From Clostridium aminobutyricum (GTDB taxonomy: Bacteria; Bacillota; Clostridia; Peptostreptococcales; Anaerovoracaceae), in NCBI RefSeq assembly GCF_017255415.1, contig NZ_JAFJZZ010000008.1:1-64000 (forward strand): a stretch of DNA of 64,000 nt, in the 5' to 3' direction. Under the pieces are notes generated by a model. The model did not search any database, had not been told where the DNA came from, and saw nothing but the letters and a program-made list of their open reading frames with translations. Position numbers and translations under genes: made by a program. This document shows positions 8,001 through 17,313 of this stretch, one piece after another; position 1 is the stretch's first letter, and the number at the start of each line of letters is the position of its first letter.

Positions 8001-10562
8001 TTGAGAGAAATGAATGAAAAAATTGTACGCAGCATCATTGAAACGTTACCGATGGCATATGCTTACCACCAATTGATTTTAAATAGCGAAGGCAAACCGG
8101 AGGATTATATATTTATTGATGCAAATTCCTCTTTTGAGAAAATGACCGGACTCAAAACAGAAAACATTGTTGGGAAAAAAGTAACTGAAGTTCTGCCTGC
8201 TATCAAAAACGATAACTTTGATTGGATCTCCTTCTATGGACATGTGGCATTGACAGGAGAAATAAAGGAATCTACTCAATATTCGGCTATTCTCAATCGA
8301 TGGTATAACGTTACGGCATCTTCGCCGGAGAAAGGATATTTTGTAGCTGTTTTTCAAGACATTACGGAGCAGGTGAAAACCAACAACATATTGATAAATC
8401 AAAAACGGGAAATCGAACACCTCTATAAGGACTTAGAGATTATTTTTAATAGCACACAGGATGCAATGTCCTTGGTGAAGTGTGAAGAGGATGGTTTTCG
8501 TTATATACGAAACAATACCGTTCATCAAACAAGATCCGGATTTAACTCTCAGGATATCGAGGGGAAAACACCAAGTGACGTATTTGGGCAAGAGGGCAAG
8601 TTTGTACTGGAAAACTACCAAAAATGCCGAGACCTGGTAAGAACTATAACGTACGAGCATATATTCCATTTTGCAACCGGGGATCGGGTTTGGCTTACGA
8701 GTATTACCCCCGTTATACAAGAAGGGGTAGTGAAATATCTCGTTACATCAAGTAAGGATGTTACGGAGTTGAAAAAGTTGCAGGAGGAGTATGAAGAAAC
8801 CTTACTGCGATTGCAATCGATGTTCAACAGCCATATGGCTGTCATGTTAATCATTGAACCGCAGTCCGGGCAAATTTTAGATGCCAACCCTGCTGCATGT
8901 GACTTCTATGGATATAGTAAAGAAGAAATTACACGGCTGAATATTCAAGATATTAATATGCTGCCTAACGATAGAGTGAGAGAATTACGTGTCGCAGCGT
9001 TAGAAAAAAGTGAGGGGTATTTTGTATTCCCGCATCGTTTAAAAAGCGGAGAAATCAAGAGCGTGGATGTCTATTCCTCCCCCATTCCTTATGATGAAAA
9101 GACCGTTCTTTTTTCAATCATTTTTGATGTAACCGACAGGGAAAACTTGAAAGAAGAACTGAACCGTGAAAGAAAAAGGCTGAGTATTACCCTCCGATCA
9201 ATCGGGGATGGTGTGGTCACAACGGATACGCAAGGACTTATAACCTCTATTAACCAGTCAGGAGAAGAAATTATTGGATGGTCGGAAGAGGAAATGAAAT
9301 ATAATCCGTTTGTCAGTGTATTTAAATTACGAAAAGAGCAGACAGGCGAAACTGTAGAATCTCCTATTGCGAAAGTGTTAAAGACAGGGAAAATCGTTTC
9401 TCTGGAAAATCATACATTATTGATTCATAAAACCGGAAAATTTGTCCCGATAGCAGACAGTGCTGCTCCGATCAAGAATGAGGATGGGGAAGTGCTTGGT
9501 GTGGTGATGGTTTTTCGTGATGTGAGTAAGGATAAAAAACAACAGGAACAAATCCTGTTTCTTAGCTATAATGATGCACTTACAGGACTCTATAACCGCA
9601 GATATATGGAAGAAGAAATGAAACGGCTGGATACCAAAGAACAGATGCCGCTGGCGGTAATCATGGGAGATGTGAACGGATTAAAATTAGCCAACGATGT
9701 TTTTGGGCACGAGCAAGGCGACCACCTGCTCCGGAAAATAGCAGAAATATTGAAGGAAAACTGCCGCGAAAATGATGTGGTTGCAAGATGGGGCGGAGAT
9801 GAGTTCTTAATTTTTTTACCGAAAACAAAGATGGAAACGGCGCAAAAAATTATGAGCAATATTAAGAAAAGCTGTGTAAAAAACAGTCATGGGGTTGTTC
9901 AATTGAGTCTTGGAATGGGATGTTCCGTAAAGATGAAAAAAGAGAATCTTGAAAGTGTGATACAAGAGGCTGAAGAGCGGATGTATCATCAAAAACTATT
10001 GGAGGGCAGAGTTCTTAAAAAATATATGACAAACATCCTGATGGATACTTTGTATGAAAAGAAGTTGGAAGACCAAGAGCGCAAACGTAGAATCGAGCAA
10101 TATTGCAAAGAAATCGGAGTGCACTTAAAGTTGTCCGATGCAGAAATGCAAGAACTGACTCTTTTGGCAGAGGCTCATAACGTGGGGTTGTTAGGTATTG
10201 ATCAGGAATTATTGGAAAAAACGGAAAAATTGAATGCAGAAGAATGGGAAGATGTCAAGCGGCATGCGGAAATCGGCTATCGTATTGCTCAATATACGCT
10301 CAAATATTCCGTGGTCGCAGAAAACATATTGGCTCATCATGAACATTGGGATGGAAGCGGATATCCACGTGGAATAAAAGAAGCAAATATTCCGTTGTTG
10401 AGTCGTATTTTAGCGGTGGCTGATGCGTATGATGCCATGATGCATGATCGGGTTTATCGAAAAGCGATGAGCAAAGAGGAAGCGATTGAAGAATTGAAAC
10501 GAAATGCAGGCATCCAGTTCGATCCGGTTATCGTGGATTGCTTTGCGTCAGTAATGGGATAA
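8001..10562 (+). CDS. multi-PAS, GGDEF and HD-GYP-like signalling protein
   Basis: About 853 residues. The first about 510 contain four PAS-like sensor domains with PAC-type ends (VAVFQDITEQ, LVTSSKDVTEL, SIIFDVTDREN, MVFRDVSKD). A GGDEF domain follows with intact RWGGDEFLIF, then an HD-GYP region with HHEHWDGSGYPRG. In the HD motif the usual HDIGK reads HNVGL, so a metal-binding Asp is Asn and the Lys is Leu. Synthase activity is expected and phosphodiesterase activity is doubtful. TTG 8001 is preferred because AAAGGAG is 9 nt upstream. An ATG at 7992 abuts the ribosome site, and an ATG at 8010 is also possible. Confidence 0.85.
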   Translation: MREMNEKIVRSIIETLPMAYAYHQLILNSEGKPEDYIFIDANSSFEKMTGLKTENIVGKKVTEVLPAIKNDNFDWISFYGHVALTGEIKESTQYSAILNRWYNVTASSPEKGYFVAVFQDITEQVKTNNILINQKREIEHLYKDLEIIFNSTQDAMSLVKCEEDGFRYIRNNTVHQTRSGFNSQDIEGKTPSDVFGQEGKFVLENYQKCRDLVRTITYEHIFHFATGDRVWLTSITPVIQEGVVKYLVTSSKDVTELKKLQEEYEETLLRLQSMFNSHMAVMLIIEPQSGQILDANPAACDFYGYSKEEITRLNIQDINMLPNDRVRELRVAALEKSEGYFVFPHRLKSGEIKSVDVYSSPIPYDEKTVLFSIIFDVTDRENLKEELNRERKRLSITLRSIGDGVVTTDTQGLITSINQSGEEIIGWSEEEMKYNPFVSVFKLRKEQTGETVESPIAKVLKTGKIVSLENHTLLIHKTGKFVPIADSAAPIKNEDGEVLGVVMVFRDVSKDKKQQEQILFLSYNDALTGLYNRRYMEEEMKRLDTKEQMPLAVIMGDVNGLKLANDVFGHEQGDHLLRKIAEILKENCRENDVVARWGGDEFLIFLPKTKMETAQKIMSNIKKSCVKNSHGVVQLSLGMGCSVKMKKENLESVIQEAEERMYHQKLLEGRVLKKYMTNILMDTLYEKKLEDQERKRRIEQYCKEIGVHLKLSDAEMQELTLLAEAHNVGLLGIDQELLEKTEKLNAEEWEDVKRHAEIGYRIAQYTLKYSVVAENILAHHEHWDGSGYPRGIKEANIPLLSRILAVADAYDAMMHDRVYRKAMSKEEAIEELKRNAGIQFDPVIVDCFASVMG

Positions 10563-10602
10563 ATTAAATAAACCGGTAAAAGTGAAGCTCAAACGAAAAT
10601 GA

Positions 10603-10643
10603 AAAAGCCGTAAGGATACGATTGAAGTTGTCCAACGGCTTTT
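10603..10643. terminator. bidirectional terminator
   Basis: AAAAGCCGT (10603-10611) pairs with ACGGCTTTT (10635-10643). It lies between the converging signalling gene and the small membrane protein gene, with A/T tracts on both sides. Confidence 0.75.
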
Positions 10644-10651
10644 ATGTTTTT

Positions 10652-10882
10652 TTATCTTTTTGCACAATCCTTTTCAATGAGTTGAACGAATTTCATCATT
10701 AAAGGAATGTAAGTTGCAATGAAGGTCGCTCCGGCAGTAACTGCGACAGGTTTAGATGCCTTCTTTGGAATGGCAAGGCCGATTAAAATTCCCATGGAAC
10801 AAAGGCAGAGTTTAATAAGCGCAAAATCTTTCCAAGTTAATTTTTTGATATAACGATCCGAATAATCAAATAATTTTTGCAT
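10652..10882 (-). CDS. small conserved two-helix membrane protein
   Basis: A 76-residue protein with two hydrophobic helices (LIKLCLCSMGILIGLAIP and ATFIATYIPLMM) linked by a Lys-rich turn (PKKASKP) and a basic C-terminus. Similar clostridial proteins are often labelled permease of phosphate ABC transporter, but nothing in the sequence shows transport. ATG 10882 is chosen because AAGGAG lies 8 nt upstream. The upstream GTG and ATG starts are too close to that site. Monocistronic, function unknown. Confidence 0.75.
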   Translation of the reverse strand: MQKLFDYSDRYIKKLTWKDFALIKLCLCSMGILIGLAIPKKASKPVAVTAGATFIATYIPLMMKFVQLIEKDCAKR

Positions 10883-11167
10883 GTTCATCACTCCTTCTTT
10901 TTTTATCTAGTATAACATAAAACGCCCTTTTCTAACCCTAGGATTTAAAGAAATATGAAAAAAGCAATTGTAATGCTATCATTCATATATAAATAGTATA
11001 AAATAGTTCATTGGTCATAAAATTGAAGGGAAATGGAATAGTTTAGTTGTATAAAGGGGATTATAGGGACAGCGTGAGAATATATTTAAGAAAGAAAGCC
11101 AACTTTACTTTATAAGCGGCCTATGATACTCTTAAATAAAATGGAAAGAATAGATTGGGAGGAAGTC

Positions 11168-11587
11168 ATGTCAAAGAGAGTGGAACAAGCAGTAGCGAAT
11201 CATAAGAAAGGATATAATTGTGCTCAATCGGTAGCTTGTGCCTATTGTGATTTGTTTGGCATAGATGAGCAAACAGCCTTTCGTTTGGCAGAATCATACG
11301 GTTTAGGTATGGGAACGATGGGGACCTGCGGAGCAGTAACTGCGATGGCAATGATAAATGGGATGAAAAATAGTGACGGAAATTTGGAAGCCCCTGCCAC
11401 TAAGAAAACGACTTATGCAAATATGAAAAAAATGACACAGGAATTTTTTGATAAAAATGGATCCATTATGTGCAATGAAATTAAAGGAATGACAGGCGGA
11501 GAAGTATTGAGAACTTGTGACGGATGTATTGAGGATGCCGCTCATATCATCGAAGAAATATTGCTATCAGAAAAATCGGAGGAATAA
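11168..11587 (+). CDS. C_GCAxxG_C_C family (Cys-rich) protein
   Basis: A 139-residue protein carrying the family's spaced cysteines: YNCAQSV near residue 18, TCGAVTAM near 58, a Cys in IMCNEI, and CDGCIEDAA near the C-terminus. The conserved cysteines and glycines suggest a redox or metal cofactor. The biochemical role is not known. ATG 11168 follows GGGAGGA with proper spacing. The upstream ATGs at 11123 and 11141 lack a ribosome site. It is a single-gene unit closed by a terminator. Confidence 0.85.
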   Translation: MSKRVEQAVANHKKGYNCAQSVACAYCDLFGIDEQTAFRLAESYGLGMGTMGTCGAVTAMAMINGMKNSDGNLEAPATKKTTYANMKKMTQEFFDKNGSIMCNEIKGMTGGEVLRTCDGCIEDAAHIIEEILLSEKSEE

Positions 11588-11603
11588 TGACAAGAAATGC
11601 ACG

Positions 11604-11644
11604 GCGATAAGGTTTCTAACAGAGGAGACCCTATCGCTTTTTTT
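11604..11644 (+). terminator. intrinsic terminator
   Basis: GCGATAAGG (11604-11612) pairs with CCCTATCGC (11628-11636) with one mismatch, followed by seven T. Confidence 0.75.
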
Positions 11645-11873
11645 CGTTGTTATAGAGGAAATATAAAATTTATAAAGGAGTGAATCGTTTAACTGCGTAA
11701 TTCGTTGCTTTATATTGAATCAATACCTTAAAAATGTTACTATAGTAAAATAGCTGTAAGCTATTTCAATATATATACTACGCTAAAATAAAGAAACATA
11801 AATATATAGCGACGGGTAATAGGCAAATAATGTTTAGGTGTTCCCTGAGATAAAAGGACGGTTTGATGACCCT

Positions 11874-13604
11874 ATGAATGATAAAAAATTTAAAGATGTG
11901 CTGTATGAATTTAGGTCGATCCATGATTTAAAGGATATGGTGAACTCCAGCGTGGAGCTCTTCGCACAAAAAGAGGCTTATTTAGTAAAAGATGTACCTG
12001 GTGGAGAATATCGGCCTATTTTGTATGGACAATTTAAAAAAGATATTGATGCGTTAGGAACAGCTTTTATTCACATGGGGTTAAAAGGTAAAAAAATTGC
12101 GGTAATCGGTGAAAACAGCTATAAATGGCTAGTGACTTATCTAGCCGTGACGAATGGAACGGGTATCGTTGTTCCGCTGGATCGGGAACTTCCGCCGAAA
12201 GAAATCGCAAATCTCCTGAAAAGAGCCGAAGTGAGTGCTATTATGTACTCGAAAAGATTGGAGACTGTCGTAAAGGAAGCCTTGGGGTATCTAGAGAACT
12301 CGATTTCCTATCAGTGCTGCATGGAACAAGGTGACGCTGTGCATGTAATATCTTTCGCGGACTTGATTGCGGAAGGGGCTGTATTATTAGAAAGCGGAAA
12401 CCGAGACTTTATTGATGCCGAGATTGACAGGGAAGCACTGTGTTCTATTTTGTTCACTTCAGGAACTACCGGACTGGCTAAAGGGGTGATGCTTTCCCAT
12501 AAAAATATTACGGCAAACGTGTATAATATGTCTAAATATGTTTCCATACCCCATGAAGATATAGGGCTGTCCGTGTTACCGATGCATCATTCTTATGAAT
12601 TGACCTGCCACATTTTTACGGGGATCTATCAAGGGATGACGATAGCCTTTTGTGAAGGCTTAAAATATATCACAAAAAACATGCAAGAGGTTCATGCAGG
12701 CGTAATGCTTGGTGTGCCTTTAGTTTTTGAGTCGATGTATAAGAAAATCATGAAGCAGGCGCAAGCATCCGGTAAGGTAGACAAGATGAAGAAGATGATT
12801 GCTCTTTCTAAAAAATTGAAGTTATATAATCATCCAAAGATCACGAAGGCTATTTTTAAAAGTGTTCATCATGCTGTTGGCGGCCACATGAATTTATTTA
12901 TTGCCGGAGGAGCAGCGATTGATCCGGGTGTGATAGAAAATATACAGGCTATGGGAATTCCTATGATACAGGGGTATGGCATGACGGAGAATTCGCCTAT
13001 CATTGCCGTGAACAAAGATCGTTACAGCAAGCCGGCAGCAGTGGGGCTGCCTATGCCCGGAACCCAGATTAAAATTGTAGATACAGATGCAAACGGAGTC
13101 GGGGAAATTATCTGCAAAGGTGATTCCGTTATGCTGGGGTACTACAATGATCCGGAAGAAACCGCAAAGGTGTTGAAGGCCGGATGGCTTTATACGGGTG
13201 ATTATGGGTATTTTGACAAAGATGGATTCCTCTATGTCTGCGGAAGGAAAAAAAGTGTCATTGTAACGAAAAACGGTAAGAACATTTTTCCGGAAGAAGT
13301 AGAGTTTTATTTAATGCAAAGTGATTTTATAGAAGAAACGCTGGTTTACGGAGTCGAAGACGATAAAACAGGAGATACGGTGGTCAAAGCAGAGGTCTAT
13401 TTAGACCGAGAGGCAATCTGCGAAGCCGCCGGAGACTTGTCCCTTGAAGAGCTAAGGCAGTTCATAAAGACAGAAATCGATCAAATCAATGAACAAATGC
13501 CTTTATATAAGAGAGTGAAGCGTTTTGCTATCCGGGAAACGGAATTTGAAAAAACGACTACACGAAAAATCAAACGTTTTGATGAGGCGAATAGGAGCAA
13601 TTGA
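11874..13604 (+). CDS. AMP-forming long-chain acyl-CoA synthetase-like protein (first of tandem pair)
   Basis: A 576-residue ANL-superfamily enzyme that should adenylate a carboxylic acid and transfer it to CoA. Motifs in order: ATP loop LFTSGTTGLAKG near residues 193-204, HHSYE (A4), GYGMTENSPI (A5), LYTGDYGYFD (A7) and GRKKSVIVTKNGKNIFPEE (A8 hinge with the catalytic Lys region). Layout and length fit long-chain acyl-CoA synthetases. ATG 11874 has a weak AAAGGA upstream. GTG 11838 is an in-frame alternative without a ribosome site. The next gene is a paralogue, suggesting duplication with different chain-length or substrate preference. Substrate not determinable. Confidence 0.85.
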   Translation: MNDKKFKDVLYEFRSIHDLKDMVNSSVELFAQKEAYLVKDVPGGEYRPILYGQFKKDIDALGTAFIHMGLKGKKIAVIGENSYKWLVTYLAVTNGTGIVVPLDRELPPKEIANLLKRAEVSAIMYSKRLETVVKEALGYLENSISYQCCMEQGDAVHVISFADLIAEGAVLLESGNRDFIDAEIDREALCSILFTSGTTGLAKGVMLSHKNITANVYNMSKYVSIPHEDIGLSVLPMHHSYELTCHIFTGIYQGMTIAFCEGLKYITKNMQEVHAGVMLGVPLVFESMYKKIMKQAQASGKVDKMKKMIALSKKLKLYNHPKITKAIFKSVHHAVGGHMNLFIAGGAAIDPGVIENIQAMGIPMIQGYGMTENSPIIAVNKDRYSKPAAVGLPMPGTQIKIVDTDANGVGEIICKGDSVMLGYYNDPEETAKVLKAGWLYTGDYGYFDKDGFLYVCGRKKSVIVTKNGKNIFPEEVEFYLMQSDFIEETLVYGVEDDKTGDTVVKAEVYLDREAICEAAGDLSLEELRQFIKTEIDQINEQMPLYKRVKRFAIRETEFEKTTTRKIKRFDEANRSN

Positions 13605-13642
13605 TAAGAGCGAATTCTTATGGATGCAGTGAGGAATGGAAT

Positions 13643-15454
13643 ATGAGAAAGTACAGTGAACAAGAATATTTGGAAATCAAGCGAAAAGAACTTGAGCATG
13701 CGGAAGCCTTTGTAAAAAGAATCAATGACAGTGAGGATCCGTATATCCGCTATAAAAAAAGCAGACCAATTATGGATCTGAAACACATGATTGAAACCAG
13801 CGCAGCGCTGTATGGCGAAAATACGGCGTTCCTTGTAAAGAGAGAAAAGGGCGAGCCGTATCAGCCTATTCCCTATAAGCAGGCGTTGCAAGATATCAAT
13901 GCATTGGGTACATCCCTTATTGCGAGGGGCATGAAGGATAAGCGCATTGCCGTGATCGGGGATAACAGCTATGAATGGTCGGTTACGTATCTGGCAACGG
14001 TTTGTGGGACGGGCGTAGTGGTTCCTCTGGACAAGGAATTGAAAGCAAATGAATTGATGCAGTTAATTGCCAATTCAGAAGTGAGCTGTGTTTTCTTTGC
14101 GGAGCGGTATGAAAAAATGTTTCGCGAAATGCTGGACAGCGGTGAAACCGTGCTCAAGATGCTCGTAAATCTGGATTCAAAAAGTGAACAGAAGAAGGTG
14201 CATAATTTAGACGAGCTTTTGGAGGAAGGGAAACTGTTGCTTCAAGGAGGCGACCGAACCTTTTTGGATGCACAGATTGATAGGAATGAGATGAGCATCT
14301 TATTGTTTACCTCCGGTACAACCGGCATTTCAAAAGGTGTGATGCTGTCTCACGGAAATATTACAGAAGATTTGATGAGTGCTCCGTCCGTGTTGGATAT
14401 TCGTTCTACCGATATTTTTTTCTCGATATTACCAATCCACCATACGTACGAATGTACCTGCGGATTTTTACTTCCGCTGTATAAAGGAGCGGCTATTGCT
14501 TACTGTGAAGGCTTAAAATACATCACGAAGAATTTGGCAGAAGCGCAACCGACCGTCTTTATGGGTGTTCCTGCTATCTTTGAAAGTTTATATCGAAAGA
14601 TTTGGCAGAGTGTAAAAAAAGAAGGTAAGGAAGATCTGCTTCGTAAGGTTATTTCACTCAATAAGAAAACGAGAAAATTTAAAATTGATTTAGGAAAGAT
14701 TTTCTTAAAGGACATTCGAGCCATTTTCGGCGGCAACATGAGGCTCTTGATTTGCGGAGGTGCCGCTATTAATCCGGATATTTTAGAAGGGTTGCGCGAT
14801 TTTGGCATGAATGCACTTCAGGGCTATGGTTTGACAGAATGTGCCCCCATTGCGGCATTAAATCCGGATACAGCGACAAAATCTGCGTCTATCGGAAGAG
14901 CATTGCCGAACTTTGAATTGAAAATAGTCGACGAAAATGAAGAGGGGATAGGCGAGCTTTGTGTAAAAGGCGGTCATGTGATGCTTGGCTACTATCATAT
15001 GCCCGAAGCTACCGCTGAAGTTATTAAGGATGGCTGGTTCTATACGGGGGATCTGGGCTATATTGATGAAGAAGGCTATGCATACATTACCGGAAGAAAG
15101 AAAAACGTCATTATTACAAAGAACGGAAAGAATGTATACCCTGAAGAAATTGAATATTATCTGAGTAAAATTCCTTTTATCTTGGAATCTTTTGTCTATG
15201 AAAAGGACTCCGACGACGGCAGTGATACGTTGATTGTGGCTGCTATTCGGGTAGATGAGGAGGAAACCGCCGAAAGACTGGGAGCGGATTATGCCGATTC
15301 CGATGTGGAGAAGCTGCTCTGGGAGGAAGTGGATAAAATCAATGAAGAGGTGCCTTTATTTAAAAGGGTAAAGCGCATTGTCTTCCGAAAAGAAGAATTT
15401 GAAAAAAATACGTCTAAAAAGATCAAACGATTTGCAGAAGCAAATAAACGATAA
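13643..15454 (+). CDS. AMP-forming long-chain acyl-CoA synthetase-like protein (second of tandem pair)
   Basis: A 603-residue paralogue of the preceding protein, sharing the same motif order: LFTSGTTGISKGVML ATP loop, HHTYE, GYGLTECAPI, FYTGDLGYIDEEG and GRKKNVIITKNGKNVYPEE. An N-terminal extension of about 30 charged residues (KYSEQEYLEIKRKELEHAEA) is absent from the first copy. ATG 13643 follows GAGG about 8 nt upstream and begins 38 nt after the first gene's stop, so both are probably co-transcribed. A T-rich terminator follows. Likely role is fatty-acid or aromatic-acid activation. Confidence 0.88.
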   Translation: MRKYSEQEYLEIKRKELEHAEAFVKRINDSEDPYIRYKKSRPIMDLKHMIETSAALYGENTAFLVKREKGEPYQPIPYKQALQDINALGTSLIARGMKDKRIAVIGDNSYEWSVTYLATVCGTGVVVPLDKELKANELMQLIANSEVSCVFFAERYEKMFREMLDSGETVLKMLVNLDSKSEQKKVHNLDELLEEGKLLLQGGDRTFLDAQIDRNEMSILLFTSGTTGISKGVMLSHGNITEDLMSAPSVLDIRSTDIFFSILPIHHTYECTCGFLLPLYKGAAIAYCEGLKYITKNLAEAQPTVFMGVPAIFESLYRKIWQSVKKEGKEDLLRKVISLNKKTRKFKIDLGKIFLKDIRAIFGGNMRLLICGGAAINPDILEGLRDFGMNALQGYGLTECAPIAALNPDTATKSASIGRALPNFELKIVDENEEGIGELCVKGGHVMLGYYHMPEATAEVIKDGWFYTGDLGYIDEEGYAYITGRKKNVIITKNGKNVYPEEIEYYLSKIPFILESFVYEKDSDDGSDTLIVAAIRVDEEETAERLGADYADSDVEKLLWEEVDKINEEVPLFKRVKRIVFRKEEFEKNTSKKIKRFAEANKR

Positions 15455-15461
15455 GCAATTT

Positions 15462-15514
15462 AAAAGAGGGTGTCTCAACGATATTCAGATGAATCATGAT
15501 GAGGCCCCTCTTTT
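15462..15514 (+). terminator. intrinsic terminator of the acyl-CoA synthetase operon
   Basis: AAAAGAGGG (15462-15470) pairs with CCCTCTTTT (15506-15514), then further T residues. Confidence 0.65.
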
Positions 15515-15594
15515 TATTATGCAGGAAATATCGCTTGCGATATGGACGGAATATCAAAAAAGTCTACGGATAAAATGCAACCGAATGGGAGCTA

Positions 15595-15618
15595 AAAGCT
15601 CCTCGAAGAGGACTTTTT
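15595..15618 (+). terminator. second hairpin terminator, plus strand
   Basis: AAAG-TCCTC (15595-15604, one bulged C) pairs with GAGGACTTT (15608-15616), followed by TT. It sits at the 3' edge of the convergent racemase gene. Confidence 0.5.
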
Positions 15619-15619
15619 A

Positions 15620-16714
15620 TCATTTCACGCAAATAGTAATGTTTTTGGAACTTGTTGCATAAACAATAGTTGCATAGCATAAATCAAATTCCAAAATGTC
15701 TCCGACGTGAAGGTCGTCTTTGCAGTCTTCTATATCTAAAATGAGGTGATCGCTGCTTGCCCCAAGGATTTCAATAGACTTATTACGAGGCAATAAGCAG
15801 TCTGCATCTCCGATATCGACCTTTCCTAAAGCCACTAAGGCTCTTCTTCGAATGCCTCTGTCTTCGTACGTTTGAACACGGCCGAACGCATCATAAGATA
15901 ATTCCCCCACGGGATGACTCGGCTTATCTTTTACTTCAATAACTTGAGCTTTCAGCGTAAATACATCTTGATTTAAAAAGCTCGCATCGACCCCAAATAA
16001 AGTTCCGTAATCGTAGGCTAATATCATGCCTTCACCGATTCTTAAATGGTTGATTCTTTCTGGCATGCTGCCGTCAAAGACCATGATGGCAGAGGTAGTA
16101 GCTCCGCCGGAAATAATCTCTAGCTTGCGCCCAATGGCCGATTCAATTCTTTCCGCAATGTCAATCAGTTCATTCATTTTCTCAGGAGTGGCTTTAATGG
16201 AGCCATAGCAGCCTAAATTGGTACCGACACCCATTAAGTCTATGTGAGATAAGTCTTTTTCTACATGAAGTGCCGCTTGCAGCATTTCCTCCTTATCCCA
16301 GAAACCTTCTCTTAAATCCCCGAGATCTGCCATCAGAATAACACCGTGTCGTTTATTCTGGCGAAGGCACTCTTCATTTATCTTATTTAAGATCGAAACT
16401 TCACTGTTTAGGCTGTAGTCTACATATTTTACTAGATCAGGAATTTCGCTGGGCATTGGAATACGAATCATGATGAAAGGAGTATTGCAGCCTGCTTTTT
16501 TGGATTCAATAATTTGTTCCATTCTGGATGAGGCTATGTATTGGCAGTTTGATTCGTCAAATTCTTTAACCAATTCCGGAATGGCATGAAATCCTTTTAT
16601 AACACCTGCGATGTTTATTCCCTTTTGCTGACACAGTGCGGCCATGGTGTCTATATTATGTCTCAATTTTTTTAAATCCACTTCAAGTTGTGGATAACGG
16701 TTATTTGCTGGCAT
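15620..16714 (-). CDS. orr: ornithine/alanine racemase-family PLP enzyme
   Basis: A 364-residue fold-type III PLP enzyme (alanine racemase N-terminal barrel plus C-terminal beta domain). The PLP lysine is Lys40 in AGVIKG. LMADLGDLREGFWD and MGVGTNLGCYGSIKAT are the barrel segments characteristic of the ornithine racemase branch rather than Alr, and GEGMILAYDYG follows. In amino-acid-fermenting clostridia this enzyme converts L- to D-ornithine before reductive or oxidative breakdown. The partner aminomutase genes are not nearby, so an alanine or other substrate cannot be excluded. Start supported by AGGAGGG about 7 nt upstream. Convergent with the acyl-CoA synthetase operon. Confidence 0.8.
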   Translation of the reverse strand: MPANNRYPQLEVDLKKLRHNIDTMAALCQQKGINIAGVIKGFHAIPELVKEFDESNCQYIASSRMEQIIESKKAGCNTPFIMIRIPMPSEIPDLVKYVDYSLNSEVSILNKINEECLRQNKRHGVILMADLGDLREGFWDKEEMLQAALHVEKDLSHIDLMGVGTNLGCYGSIKATPEKMNELIDIAERIESAIGRKLEIISGGATTSAIMVFDGSMPERINHLRIGEGMILAYDYGTLFGVDASFLNQDVFTLKAQVIEVKDKPSHPVGELSYDAFGRVQTYEDRGIRRRALVALGKVDIGDADCLLPRNKSIEILGASSDHLILDIEDCKDDLHVGDILEFDLCYATIVYATSSKNITICVK

Positions 16715-16920
16715 TTTTCCCTCCTAAATAAAGTCCTAAAATGGTGATATAAAAAATATCTCCTTCGTTATAAAAGTTGATTCTATCATAGCATATTTCG
16801 AGGACTGTATGCAAACCTCACAAACCTTGAATTCAATGAATTAGGGACAATAATTATTTCTTTTATTGTATCCATCAAGTGACCTTCATTTTTGTTAAGA
16901 AATTCGTAAGAATATAGGTA

Positions 16921-16949
16921 TTGACGAATAATATTATATGACGTATAGT
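16921..16949 (+). promoter_or_regulatory. promoter of the padR operon
   Basis: TTGACG (16921-16926), 17-nt spacer, TATAGT (16944-16949). Confidence 0.65.
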
Positions 16950-16974
16950 ATTGTTATCGAAATAATATACTGCA
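16938..16974. promoter_or_regulatory. inverted repeat overlapping the padR promoter, candidate autoregulatory operator
   Basis: ATGACGTATAGTATT (left arm) and AATAATATACTGCAT (right arm, ending 16974) form an imperfect dyad that covers the -10 box and start point. PadR proteins commonly repress their own operon from such sites. Binding is inferred. Confidence 0.5.
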
Positions 16975-16992
16975 TAAGAAAAGGGGGAGAAA

Positions 16993-17313
16993 ATGGGATT
17001 TCAAATTGGATCAGCCTTGCTTGATGCCTGTGTGCTATCCGTACTTTCAAAGGGTGACACCTACGGTTATGTGTTAACGCAGACAATGAAGCAGGTGATG
17101 GATATATCAGAATCGACGCTTTATCCGGTCTTGCGCAGATTGCAAAAAGAAGATTATCTGAGAACGTATGACCAACCGTTTCAAGGAAGAAACAGAAGAT
17201 ATTATGCCATAACCAACGAAGGTAAAGCGAAGTGTGAACTGTATAAAAGAGACTGGATCATTTACAAAAATCAAGTAGATGCATTATTGTGTGAGGGGGA
17301 TCAGGGTGAATAG
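16993..17313 (+). CDS. PadR-family transcriptional regulator
   Basis: A 106-residue PadR protein with the winged-helix core: LDACVLSVLSKGDTYGYVLT (helices 1-2), SESTLYPVLRRLQKEDYL (recognition helix) and a wing with RRYYAITNEGK. It is the short PadR-s2 type with a single C-terminal dimerisation helix. It heads a three-gene operon in which each gene overlaps the next, an arrangement common for PadR-DUF1700-DUF4097 envelope-stress modules. The start follows AAGGGGGAG about 5 nt upstream. Confidence 0.92.
   Translation: MGFQIGSALLDACVLSVLSKGDTYGYVLTQTMKQVMDISESTLYPVLRRLQKEDYLRTYDQPFQGRNRRYYAITNEGKAKCELYKRDWIIYKNQVDALLCEGDQGE

Noticed and set aside
15378-15662. 94-codon plus-strand frame at the end of the acyl-CoA synthetase gene
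   Set aside because: It overlaps the end of that gene, two terminators and the end of the racemase gene, and lacks a ribosome site.
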